The translations under genes were made by a program, and so were the position numbers. Under the pieces are notes generated by a model, which was not told where the DNA came from, did not search any database, and worked only from the letters and a program-made list of their open reading frames with translations. 8,953 bases of DNA from Candidatus Aerophobus profundus SCGC AAA252-L23 (GTDB lineage Bacteria > Aerophobota > Aerophobia > Aerophobales > Aerophobaceae): positions 1-8,953 of the forward strand of contig AQRW01000088.1 of assembly GCA_000402295.1 (NCBI GenBank). The letters are read 5' to 3'. Below, piece by piece: positions 1-6,162 of this stretch; the stretch's first letter is position 1, and each line of letters opens with the position of its first letter.

Positions 1-92
1 AAGTGGTTTTTTGTAGAGGTTTCATTTATGAAACTTGCTTTAATAAAGAGTCCGATAAATTGGACCGCTACAATATGGGGGTTTTTCAGCAG
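1..92 (+). repeat. Interspersed repeat, copy A (possibly cut by window edge)
   Basis: This stretch matches, in opposite orientation, the segment 7704-7795. By hand alignment without gaps 78 of 92 bases agree, and 45 of the first 47 agree, so the left half is the conserved core. The core contains a 6-bp inverted repeat with a 2-base loop (TTTCAT-TT-ATGAAA, 20-33). The match begins at base 1, so the element may extend to the left of the window. An open frame runs through both copies, but the 14 differences fall 4/6/4 over codon positions 1/2/3. That gives no sign of selection on an encoded peptide. I do not recognise the family. It could be a small non-autonomous mobile element, a REP-like element, or the remnant of a larger one. 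Confidence 0.75.
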
Positions 93-112
93 TCTTCTAG
101 AAACTCCCTAGA

Positions 113-141
113 ATTTTAGCAAGTTCAGCAAATATTGTCAA
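113..141 (-). promoter_or_regulatory. Candidate sigma70-type promoter pointing left
   Basis: On the minus strand there is a perfect -35 hexamer TTGACA (136-141), a 17-base spacer, and a -10 hexamer TAAAAT (113-118), which matches the consensus at 5 of 6 positions. It lies just past the end of dtd and outside any gene. Transcription would start near 106 and run leftward through repeat copy A, then out of the window. The target gene is therefore not visible. The call rests on the motif alone. Confidence 0.6.
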
Positions 142-193
142 GGAGCAAAATCAACCCCTTTGATCAGCTCGCTTCCATCAACAGAAAACTGAC

Positions 194-646
194 TTAAATA
201 TTCTTTTTATCACTGTCCAGGATTATAGTCACCGGTCCATCGTTCTCCACCGTAATCTTCATCGACGCGCCAAAGCAGCCACCCTTAACAGCACTCATTT
301 TATCTCTCACCAAATCTAGAAATGCGAGATAAAGCTCCTCCGCTTTTTGAGAAACAGCAGCCTCTGCAAAATTAGGACGACGCCCTCTCCGGCAATCTGC
401 ATAAAGAGTAAACTGAGGAATAAGAAGAATCTCACTGTCTTGTTCAAGTAAAGAAAGATTCATTTTCCCCTTTTGATCTTCGAATATTCTTAAATGAAGG
501 ATTTTTTCAATTAAATATCTAACATCTTTAAGGTCATCATCTTTACCCACCCCCAAAAAAATAACCATTCCTCGGTTAATGGAAGCAATTACCTTCTCTT
601 TAACCTCACAGACAGCTTTTTGGCAACGCTGAATAACCACCCGCAT
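194..646 (-). CDS. dtd: D-aminoacyl-tRNA deacylase
   Basis: The product hydrolyses D-amino acids (and glycine mischarged on tRNA-Ala) from tRNA in the cytoplasm, so that they do not enter translation. At 150 residues it has the usual length of the family. The start (MRVVIQRC) and the two signature motifs are clear: PQFTL at residues 77-81 followed by a basic RRGRRPNF stretch, and NDGPVT at 135-140, which carries the Gly-cisPro element. The first position of the (S)QFTL motif is usually Ser but is Pro here; the Thr at residue 80, proposed as functional in the family, is present. The ATG start lies 2 bases after the hisB stop, so the gene is likely translationally coupled as the last member of the tilS-hisB-dtd unit. 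No clear intrinsic terminator follows it. Confidence 0.95.
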   Translation of the reverse strand: MRVVIQRCQKAVCEVKEKVIASINRGMVIFLGVGKDDDLKDVRYLIEKILHLRIFEDQKGKMNLSLLEQDSEILLIPQFTLYADCRRGRRPNFAEAAVSQKAEELYLAFLDLVRDKMSAVKGGCFGASMKITVENDGPVTIILDSDKKNI

Positions 647-648
647 TT

Positions 649-1242
649 TTAAATCTCATCTATTTGGCCCTTACTGGAAGGAACTCCTTTCCGACGAACC
701 TCGGGTAGAGTAGCTTCATCCAAACTAAGAGCAAAGGCTTTGAATATAGACTCCAAAATATGGTGAACTCCCGTGCCGTAATGAACATTAATATGCATGG
801 TAGTCCCGGAGTGGGAAGAAAAACTTCTAAAAAATCCCTCAAATCCTTCCAGGTCAATCTGATTCCCCAAGAAGACGGAAGGAACTTTAAAGATAAGAAA
901 AGGACGCCCGCTAATATCAATAACACACTGGGTCAAGACGTCATCCATAGGTACAAAAGCACTTCCATATCTCCTAATACCTTTTTTAGTTCCCAGAGCT
1001 TCTTTAAATGCCTTACCCAGACAAATCCCCATATCTTCAAGTAGATGATGATACCCCACTTTTACATCCGCTTGGGCAGATATTTCCAAATCAAAAAAGC
1101 CATGACAGGAAAAAAGCAAAAGCATATGGTCAAAAAACGGATAGGTGGTCTCAATTTTCGAGACCCCTTGACCACTAACCCTTAGAGAAAGTCTAATCTG
1201 TGTTTCCCTAGTTACTCGTTTGACAACTGTAGGATTATCCAT
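649..1242 (-). CDS. hisB: Imidazoleglycerol-phosphate dehydratase
   Basis: The enzyme converts imidazole glycerol phosphate to imidazole acetol phosphate, the sixth step of histidine biosynthesis, with Mn2+ bound by histidine-rich motifs. The 197-residue protein is the monofunctional form without a phosphatase domain. Visible signatures are the DHM motif (38-40), HHLLED (65-70), the VPMDD segment (97-101), SGRP (111-114), HSG...H (144-150) and HHILESIFKA (160-169). The C-terminal GVPSSKGQID resembles the family's usual ending. The ATG start overlaps the end of tilS by 8 bases, which implies translational coupling. No other his gene is in the window, so this copy sits apart from a his operon, among tRNA-related genes. 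The family call is firm because both repeats of the IGPD fold carry their metal-binding HHxxE motifs. Confidence 0.96.
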   Translation of the reverse strand: MDNPTVVKRVTRETQIRLSLRVSGQGVSKIETTYPFFDHMLLLFSCHGFFDLEISAQADVKVGYHHLLEDMGICLGKAFKEALGTKKGIRRYGSAFVPMDDVLTQCVIDISGRPFLIFKVPSVFLGNQIDLEGFEGFFRSFSSHSGTTMHINVHYGTGVHHILESIFKAFALSLDEATLPEVRRKGVPSSKGQIDEI

Positions 1243-2641
1243 TTTCTTCCATCACCTCAATCTTAAGAATCTTTTTGGCATTTTCATCTATTTTGAACTT
1301 CTCGCTGATTCGTTGCCCCACTACCCAAACAATTTCACTTTTACTAGCTAAAAGAGGAATTTTATCTCTCTTAAAACGGGGAATCTTTAGATCTATAAAA
1401 AAATCCTTTAATTTCTTAGTACCCACCATTCCCAAAGGCTGGAACCTATCCCCTATCTTTCTGCAACGGAAGAAAAGAGAACCAGAGATCTTATTATAAT
1501 CTAAAAAGGCAAAATTCGGATTCTTAGAAAGCCAAGAGGATGTTTTTTTGATTAAACTACTTCGAAACCGAAGGTTCAGCTCTGATAATTTAGTTTCCCC
1601 CGGGACTCGCAGTCGACCATAAGAAAGAGAAACTTTATCTTCCTCCTTCTTTTTTATCACTAACTGACCGTATCGGCCCTCTGCCCGAAGATTACCCGGA
1701 AGATTGATTACTCTGGTACCTTTAGAGCAATTAAGTTCCAGCAAAGACTTTATTTGCCGGAAGCTGATTCCCCGCAGATTACCCTTGATAGTCTCAATAG
1801 TTAGCCGGATAACTCTTCTCTGGAGAGCAAGGTGCAGAGAAAATAGTTTCTTAAAATCTAAAATTATTTTGCCTTCGTTTCTGTCCACTATCAAGGATTT
1901 CCAAACCCTCCGCGCCTCCCTCTGAAGATACTCGTTATCCGCTCTAGTAATTTGGAGCAGACGGAAGAGACTGCTTTCCAATTGTGGATTGAAATGGCCA
2001 GACAGATAAGGAATCAAGTCCAGACGGACTCTATTGCGAAGACAAATCCTCTGGTAATTAGAAGAATCAAAACAAGGATCGAGAAAATTATCCTGACAGT
2101 ATTGCTCCACTTCTTTTCTAAAAACCCCAATTAGTGGTCGAATAATCTTCCCACGAGTCGGTGGAATACCAGAAAGTCCCTCTAGTCCACTGCCTCTGAG
2201 AAATCTCATCAAGACTGTCTCTACCTGATCAGAGGCTGTGTGACCAAGAGCAATTTTACTGGCACCTACTTTAACGGCCACATGCTCCAGAAAATTGTAG
2301 CGTGCCTGACGCGCCGCCGTCTCTACAGACAAACCTTTCTTTTTAGCCAGAAGAGGCACATCGAAAGAATCAGAGATTACAGCAATCCCCAATTTAGAAG
2401 CAAATCTTTTGGTCCAGCTTGCCTCTCTCTCCGCTTCGCCTGGCCTCAACTTATGGTTGAGATGAGCAACCCAAAGTTTTAAATTAAGTACCGATCTTAA
2501 TCGATATAAAATATGAAGCAGAGCTACAGAATCCGGGCCACCCGATACCCCTACAACCACCTGGGAGCTAAAGGGAAGTAACTCGTACTTTTCTATAGTT
2601 AGCCGAACCTTTTCTAAAAATAGATCACTTTTCCCGGGCAT
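1235..2641 (-). CDS. tilS: tRNA(Ile)-lysidine synthase
   Basis: TilS uses ATP to attach lysine to cytidine 34 of the CAU-anticodon isoleucine tRNA, changing its charging from Met to Ile and its decoding from AUG to AUA. The N-terminal PP-loop ATP-pyrophosphatase motif SGGPDS is at residues 33-38. The domain continues with LNHKLRPGEA (61-70), LGHTASDQVET (132-142) and RGSGLEGLSGIPP (149-161). The C-terminal part, with IPRFKRDKIPLL and a WVVGQRI segment, matches the TilS C-terminal domain that helps hold the tRNA, so this is the full-length 468-residue type. The ATG start has AAAGG 9 bases upstream. It is the first gene of the tilS-hisB-dtd cluster, preceded by its own candidate promoter and a leader of about 150 bases, and it overlaps hisB by 8 bases. 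Confidence 0.96.
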   Translation of the reverse strand: MPGKSDLFLEKVRLTIEKYELLPFSSQVVVGVSGGPDSVALLHILYRLRSVLNLKLWVAHLNHKLRPGEAEREASWTKRFASKLGIAVISDSFDVPLLAKKKGLSVETAARQARYNFLEHVAVKVGASKIALGHTASDQVETVLMRFLRGSGLEGLSGIPPTRGKIIRPLIGVFRKEVEQYCQDNFLDPCFDSSNYQRICLRNRVRLDLIPYLSGHFNPQLESSLFRLLQITRADNEYLQREARRVWKSLIVDRNEGKIILDFKKLFSLHLALQRRVIRLTIETIKGNLRGISFRQIKSLLELNCSKGTRVINLPGNLRAEGRYGQLVIKKKEEDKVSLSYGRLRVPGETKLSELNLRFRSSLIKKTSSWLSKNPNFAFLDYNKISGSLFFRCRKIGDRFQPLGMVGTKKLKDFFIDLKIPRFKRDKIPLLASKSEIVWVVGQRISEKFKIDENAKKILKIEVMEENG

Positions 2642-2723
2642 TTACTTTTACCTTTAACATATCTCTAACCAAACGGACTCTGAATAAATTACGAGACTGA
2701 ACACTGAGTACTCTACCTTGCCT

Positions 2724-2758
2724 AATTCGTAGATAAGCAGGACGGATTATTACGAATT
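2724..2758 (-). promoter_or_regulatory. Long hairpin in the tilS leader
   Basis: Bases 2724-2731 (AATTCGTA) pair perfectly with 2751-2758 (TACGAATT). After one bulged base at 2732, 2733-2736 (ATAA) pairs with 2747-2750 (TTAT). This gives a 12-bp stem with a 10-base loop. It would lie in the 5' leader of the tilS transcript if the promoter at 2802-2830 is real. No run of U follows, so it does not look like an intrinsic terminator. Its role is unknown; attenuation, RNA stability or a protein site are all possible. Confidence 0.45.
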
Positions 2759-2801
2759 TGATTCCGTCTTTTTAAGACAAGACTTTTTCCCCTTTTGGGT
2801 A

Positions 2802-2830
2802 ACTTTAGTCCAGATAAAAGATATTGTCAA
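2802..2830 (-). promoter_or_regulatory. Candidate sigma70-type promoter of tilS-hisB-dtd
   Basis: On the minus strand a perfect -35 TTGACA (2825-2830) is separated by 17 bases from TAAAGT (2802-2807), which matches the -10 consensus at 4 of 6 positions. It lies in the gap downstream of truA and faces tilS. A start near 2795 would give a leader of about 150 bases. The same ten bases, TTGACAATAT, open the other candidate promoter at 113-141. Confidence 0.6.
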
Positions 2831-2845
2831 TCAATGCATCATTGA
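2831..2845. promoter_or_regulatory. Inverted repeat abutting the tilS promoter -35
   Basis: TCAATG-CAT-CATTGA is a perfect 6-bp inverted repeat with a 3-base centre. It ends exactly where the -35 hexamer begins, at about positions -37 to -51 of the promoter. That placement fits a binding site for a dimeric regulator, but an inverted repeat this short can arise by chance in AT-rich DNA. No regulator gene is in the window. Confidence 0.3.
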
Positions 2846-2919
2846 GCTTTAAATTAATAAGTAAGTTAGAAATTTTTTTCCGGAAAGTAATATACAGGTA
2901 AAATGAGGAAGAAAGATTT

Positions 2920-3672
2920 TCATTTCTGAAGTGATCTAGAATACCCCACTCTCATTAAGTAAAGCCCTTGGGCTGGAGCTGTGGGACCAGCTTTTTTTCT
3001 ATCCGACAATTCCAAAATTCTTTTCACTCGAGCTGGAGAAATTTTTCGCCTACCCACCTCAACCAGAGTACCTACTATATTCCGCACCATTTTGTAAAGG
3101 AAACTGTCTCCCTGGATAAAAATAGAAATTAAAGATCCTTTTCTGAGATATATTTTCTTTATTTCCCTCCAGGTAGAAGAAGACGGACTCCCTTGATTCT
3201 GAAAGGAAGCAAAATCATGTTTTCCCACTAAAAATCGCATAGCTTCCTTCATCAGCTCTGTATCGAGAGAATAAATAACCCACCAGGTGTAGTTATGATA
3301 AAAAGGGGAATTAATGGGGCAGTTGTAAATAAAATAGCTATAGAGACGATAGCAAGCATCTTTTTGAGAATGAAAATTGAGAGGAACATTCTCAGCTTTC
3401 TTTATCCTGATGTTGATCGGAAGATAATGGTTAATAGCGGACATTATAGTTAGAGCAGAAAGAGAAGTATCTACTAAGCAATTAGCTACCTGTCCCTTAG
3501 CATGAACTCCCGCATCAGTTCTGCCTGCTCCCATTACCTGGACTCTGGTACGAAAAAAAGCAGACAGTGTCTCTTCTATCTGCCCCTGGACTGTAGAAAG
3601 ACCCGACTGCTTTTGCCACCCGTGATAAGCCCACCCATCATATTCCAGAACAAATTTTATGTTCTTTAACAA
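2920..3672 (-). CDS. truA: tRNA pseudouridine(38-40) synthase TruA
   Basis: TruA isomerises uridines 38, 39 and 40 in the anticodon stem-loop of many tRNAs. The 250-residue protein opens with IKFVLEYDGWAYHGWQ, typical of the family. It carries the catalytic motif GAGRTDAGVHAKGQ with the nucleophile Asp at residue 53. Later it has the conserved segment FLYKMVRNIVGTLVEVGRRK and the C-terminal APAQGLYLM stretch. The start is a TTG 2 bases after the rplQ stop. No strong ribosome site is seen, and the first ATG or GTG downstream would remove part of the conserved N-terminus, so coupling to rplQ translation is the simplest explanation. TruA after rplQ is a common arrangement at the end of the alpha operon. 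Confidence 0.95.
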   Translation of the reverse strand: MLKNIKFVLEYDGWAYHGWQKQSGLSTVQGQIEETLSAFFRTRVQVMGAGRTDAGVHAKGQVANCLVDTSLSALTIMSAINHYLPINIRIKKAENVPLNFHSQKDACYRLYSYFIYNCPINSPFYHNYTWWVIYSLDTELMKEAMRFLVGKHDFASFQNQGSPSSSTWREIKKIYLRKGSLISIFIQGDSFLYKMVRNIVGTLVEVGRRKISPARVKRILELSDRKKAGPTAPAQGLYLMRVGYSRSLQK

Positions 3673-3674
3673 AG

Positions 3675-4025
3675 TTAGACAAGTTTTAACTTACACTGAG
3701 AAGCGTTATCGCCCTGACGATAGCCCATTTTAATTATCTGAGTATACCCCCCTTGTCTCTCTTGATAGCGAGGAACAATGGTGGAAAAAAGTTTTCTGGT
3801 TATCTCTTTGTCTCCAATAAACCTCAAGACCAATCTTCTGTGATGTAAGGAATTTCTTTTGGCTAAGGTGATCAGTCTTTCAGTGAGACGAGCAACCTGA
3901 GAAGCTTTAGCTTGAGTAGTAACAATCTCTTCATGGAAAATAAGACATTTAGCTAAATTTCTAAGCAACATTCCTCGGTGATCTCTGTCTCGATTGAGTT
4001 TTTTCCCTTTCTTTCTGTGTCTCAT
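3675..4025 (-). CDS. rplQ: 50S ribosomal protein L17
   Basis: L17 is a structural protein of the large ribosomal subunit, near the peptide exit tunnel. The 116-residue product is close to the short bacterial form. It begins MRHRKKGKKLNRDRDHR and contains the conserved LRNLA, HEEIVTTQAKA, RLITLAKR and GGYTQIIK segments, ending in the usual LV. The ATG start has AGAGGAT just upstream, overlapping the end of the 10-base gap after rpoA. It is the standard neighbour of rpoA and is followed 2 bases later by truA, so all three are probably on one transcript. Confidence 0.97.
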   Translation of the reverse strand: MRHRKKGKKLNRDRDHRGMLLRNLAKCLIFHEEIVTTQAKASQVARLTERLITLAKRNSLHHRRLVLRFIGDKEITRKLFSTIVPRYQERQGGYTQIIKMGYRQGDNASQCKLKLV

Positions 4026-4035
4026 TCTTATCCTC

Positions 4036-4989
4036 TTATTGTGTCTCTTTTTCTTTCCTGGAGAGACTCAAATTACTCTCAGCCAGTTTTTTCTCCACCC
4101 TGGCCAAAGATTTCTGGCCAAAATTGGGAATTTTAAGTAACTCCTCGCTGGTCTTTGAAACCAAATCTTTGATTTGTAATATCCCTGTCTTCTTAAGAGC
4201 CTCAAGACGGGAACCTATTATATTGATTTCCTCAATTCCCTCCTCCAAAAATTCTTTGCCCTCTTTCCTCTCAACTCCTGCCCCCACTTTTTCCTCAGAA
4301 ACTATCTCCGTAGTAAAGAGATTGAAGTATTCTATGAGAATTTTGGCCGCTTCTCTAAAGGCTTGATCTGGTCTGACAGTACCATCAGTACTAATTTCCA
4401 TAACCAAAGAATCAAAATTAGTCTTTCTTCCAATTCTGGCTGGGATTACCTGATAGGATACATTTACCACCGGTGTAAAAATAGAGTCCATAGGAATGGT
4501 CCCTATCGGCTGATCTTTTCTTTTATTTTCCGCTGCTTCTACATATCCCTTCCCCTGGGCAAGAGTAACACGCATGGATAAACGGGTTTTATCAGAAGTT
4601 ACATTGGCTATGGGTAACTCGGGATTTACTATTTCCACCTCGCTGTCAGGACTGAAATCCCCGGCCTTAACCTTAGTTGGACCAATGGCTTCAAGATATA
4701 ACTCTCTTTCATCGGTCTGGAGCTTAACTCTCATTTTTTTCAGGTTCTGAAAAATCTGCAAAACATCTTCGGTTACACCGCGTATAGTAGAAAACTCATG
4801 AGATACACCTTCAATATTAACAGATACAACTGCAGCACCGGGAATAGAGGAAAACAAAACCCGACGAAGAGAATTACCCAATGTCGTTCCAAACCCTCTT
4901 TCTAAGGGTTCAATGATAAACTTTGCGTAGGTATCAGAGAAATTGTTCTCATCTATTTTTATCTTTTGTGGTTTTATTAATTCTCTCAA
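4036..4989 (-). CDS. rpoA: DNA-directed RNA polymerase subunit alpha
   Basis: The alpha dimer is the assembly platform of RNA polymerase, and its C-terminal domain normally contacts promoter UP elements and activators. The 317-residue protein has a typical N-terminal domain (about 1-228), with GFGTTLGNSLRRVL (32-45), the GV(S)HEFST segment and TDGTVRPDQAF (201-211). A charged linker (about 229-251) leads to a C-terminal helix-hairpin-helix domain (about 252-310) with LLKIPNFGQKSL (284-295). In an ungapped alignment to family members, the residues equivalent to E. coli R265 and N268 are Ser260 and Glu263, which is unusual. The TTG start is set by AAGGAGG 5 bases upstream. A 90-base gap separates it from rpsD, with a 5-bp inverted repeat (5006-5010 / 5035-5039) before the ribosome site. 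Confidence 0.97.
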   Translation of the reverse strand: MRELIKPQKIKIDENNFSDTYAKFIIEPLERGFGTTLGNSLRRVLFSSIPGAAVVSVNIEGVSHEFSTIRGVTEDVLQIFQNLKKMRVKLQTDERELYLEAIGPTKVKAGDFSPDSEVEIVNPELPIANVTSDKTRLSMRVTLAQGKGYVEAAENKRKDQPIGTIPMDSIFTPVVNVSYQVIPARIGRKTNFDSLVMEISTDGTVRPDQAFREAAKILIEYFNLFTTEIVSEEKVGAGVERKEGKEFLEEGIEEINIIGSRLEALKKTGILQIKDLVSKTSEELLKIPNFGQKSLARVEKKLAESNLSLSRKEKETQ

Positions 4990-4994
4990 CTCCT

Positions 4995-5001
4995 CCTCCT
5001 T
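4995..5001 (-). promoter_or_regulatory. Ribosome binding site of rpoA (supports TTG start)
   Basis: AAGGAGG on the minus strand lies 5 bases before the TTG at 4989. It is the strongest Shine-Dalgarno match seen in the window and fixes the non-ATG start of rpoA. Confidence 0.85.
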
Positions 5002-5079
5002 TTAACCGTCAGAAGATAAGATTAAGTATCCAACGACGGAGAAGACAGACTGATTTTTGTACTATTTGTTTTTGGGGTG

Positions 5080-5715
5080 CTATCTGGAATAAAATTCCAC
5101 AATCAGAGAAAGGTTAACTTCCTGATTGAGTTCCTCGGCTCGAGGCAATCTCTTTACTTTCCCTTTAAGAGAAGTTTTGTCTAACTCAAGCCATTCCAGA
5201 AGAGATCTTTTCTCATTTATAGATAAATTTTGCCTTATCAAGACTAACTTCTTACTTTTAGCTCGTGGTTCAATTAGGTCCTCTTCTTTAACGAAATAAG
5301 AAGGAATATCCACTTTTCGAGAGTTAACCAAGAAGTGTCCATGAGCAACCAACTGGCGAGCCTGGGCTCTCGACGAAGAAAAACCAAGACGATAAACAAC
5401 GTTATCCAGACGTCTCTCCAATAAACACAGAAACTCTTCACCAGTAACCTTAGAAGAGCGTTCCGCCTTCCGGTATGTTCTCTCGAACTGCTTTTCTGAT
5501 AGCCCGTACATCCAGCGGAGTTTTTGCTTCTCCTTAAGTTGCTGTCCATATTCCGATAATCTCCTACTTCGGCCCCGTCCAGTCCTCCTCATCCTTCCCA
5601 ACGGCCTTTTCTTCTCCAGTTTGCACTTATTACTAAAACATCTTTCTCCCCTAAGAAAAAGTTTGACACCCGCTCGCTGACACTTCTTGCACTTACTAAC
5701 AATTATCTGGGACAA
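5080..5715 (-). CDS. rpsD: 30S ribosomal protein S4
   Basis: S4 is a primary 16S rRNA-binding protein that starts assembly of the small-subunit body. In several bacteria it also represses its own operon. The 211-residue product has an N-terminal four-cysteine zinc site of the C+ type (Cys9, Cys12, Cys26, Cys31). This is followed by a basic region with WMYGLSEKQFERTYRKA (68-84) and an S4 RNA-binding domain at about 100-150 (LERRLDNVVYRLG ... ARQLVAHGHFLVN). The N-terminus lacks the usual few residues before the first cysteine pair (MARYTGP-like) and is replaced by MSQIIVSK. The TTG start is supported by AGAGGAG 7 bases upstream. It lies between rpsK (33-base gap) and rpoA (90-base gap), the usual alpha-operon order. 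Confidence 0.97.
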   Translation of the reverse strand: MSQIIVSKCKKCQRAGVKLFLRGERCFSNKCKLEKKRPLGRMRRTGRGRSRRLSEYGQQLKEKQKLRWMYGLSEKQFERTYRKAERSSKVTGEEFLCLLERRLDNVVYRLGFSSSRAQARQLVAHGHFLVNSRKVDIPSYFVKEEDLIEPRAKSKKLVLIRQNLSINEKRSLLEWLELDKTSLKGKVKRLPRAEELNQEVNLSLIVEFYSR

Positions 5716-5722
5716 CTGTCTT

Positions 5723-5729
5723 CTCCTCT
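5723..5729 (-). promoter_or_regulatory. Ribosome binding site of rpsD (supports TTG start)
   Basis: AGAGGAG on the minus strand lies 7 bases before the TTG at 5715. No in-frame ATG or GTG at that spacing competes, so it decides the start. Confidence 0.75.
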
Positions 5730-5748
5730 AATAAATTACAGCCAAAAA

Positions 5749-6147
5749 TTAAACTTTTCTTTTCTTGGGAGGACGACATCCATTATGGGGAATGGGAGTT
5801 GCCTCCTTTATGGAAATAACCCGAAGACCTGAGGCCTGTAGACTTCTTATAGCTGTTTCCCTTCCTGAACCTGGACCTTTCACTACCACGGTAATTCTCT
5901 CCACTTGAAATTCTTCTTTGGCCTTTTTTGAAATACTCTCGGCTACCTTTTGAGCTGCAAAAGGAGTACCCTTTTTAGTACCCTTAAATCCTACTTCTCC
6001 TCCTGATGACCAGCAAAGCACTTCACCCTGGGGAGTAGTGACAGTAATAATTGTATTGTTAAAAGTCGAATGAATATAAGCTATCCCTTCCTCAACTTTT
6101 AATCTTTTTTTCTTTTTCACCCCGGTCTTTTTTTTTCTTTTAGCCAT
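5749..6147 (-). CDS. rpsK: 30S ribosomal protein S11
   Basis: S11 sits on the platform of the 30S subunit and contacts mRNA upstream of the P site. The 132-residue protein has a lysine-rich N-terminal tail (residues 2-16). The conserved core follows: AYIHSTFNNTIITVT (23-37), SSGGEVGFKGTKKGTPFAAQ (47-66) and VKGPGSGRETAIRSL (89-103). The C-terminal TPIPHNGCRPPKKRKV is typical. The ATG start has AGGAGTGG about 6 bases upstream. It follows rpsM by 15 bases and precedes rpsD. Confidence 0.98.
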   Translation of the reverse strand: MAKRKKKTGVKKKKRLKVEEGIAYIHSTFNNTIITVTTPQGEVLCWSSGGEVGFKGTKKGTPFAAQKVAESISKKAKEEFQVERITVVVKGPGSGRETAIRSLQASGLRVISIKEATPIPHNGCRPPKKRKV

Positions 6148-6162
6148 AACTTTCCACTCCTA

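Larger units (their letters stand above)
2642..2919. other. Intergenic region between truA and tilS
   Basis: This is the longest gap between two genes in the window (278 bases). It holds the candidate tilS promoter (2802-2830), an inverted repeat next to its -35 (2831-2845) and a leader hairpin (2724-2758). It also contains small hairpins such as GTCTT-TTT-AAGAC (2767-2779). No rho-independent terminator with a T tract is evident after truA, and no RNA gene was recognised. Confidence 0.6.

Noticed and set aside
144..169. Interrupted stem (AGC / GCT and ATCAA / TTGAT) after dtd as a possible terminator
   Set aside because: The stem is short and AT-rich, has an internal loop, and is not followed by a U tract on the minus strand. 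It does not meet the pattern of an intrinsic terminator.
760..1044. Plus-strand open frames opposite hisB, tilS, rpoA, rpsD, map and secY
   Set aside because: All lie antisense to strongly recognisable genes, resemble no family I know and lack ribosome sites; they are shadows of the real coding strand.
2642..2760. A tRNA-like impression from the GGTAGAG and CTCAG strings in the tilS leader
   Set aside because: No cloverleaf, T-loop GTTCRA motif or acceptor stem could be fitted around these strings.
2625..2771. An open frame of 48 codons on the minus strand in the tilS leader, rich in Arg and Val and overlapping the tilS start
   Set aside because: It has no ATG, GTG or TTG until the last 15 codons and no ribosome site for a longer product. 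The composition looks protein-like, but chance is the simplest explanation.
5006..5039. CCGTC / GACGG inverted repeat in the rpsD-rpoA gap as an S4 operator or attenuator
   Set aside because: It is only 5 bp around a 24-base loop, too weak to claim a regulatory structure without comparative evidence.
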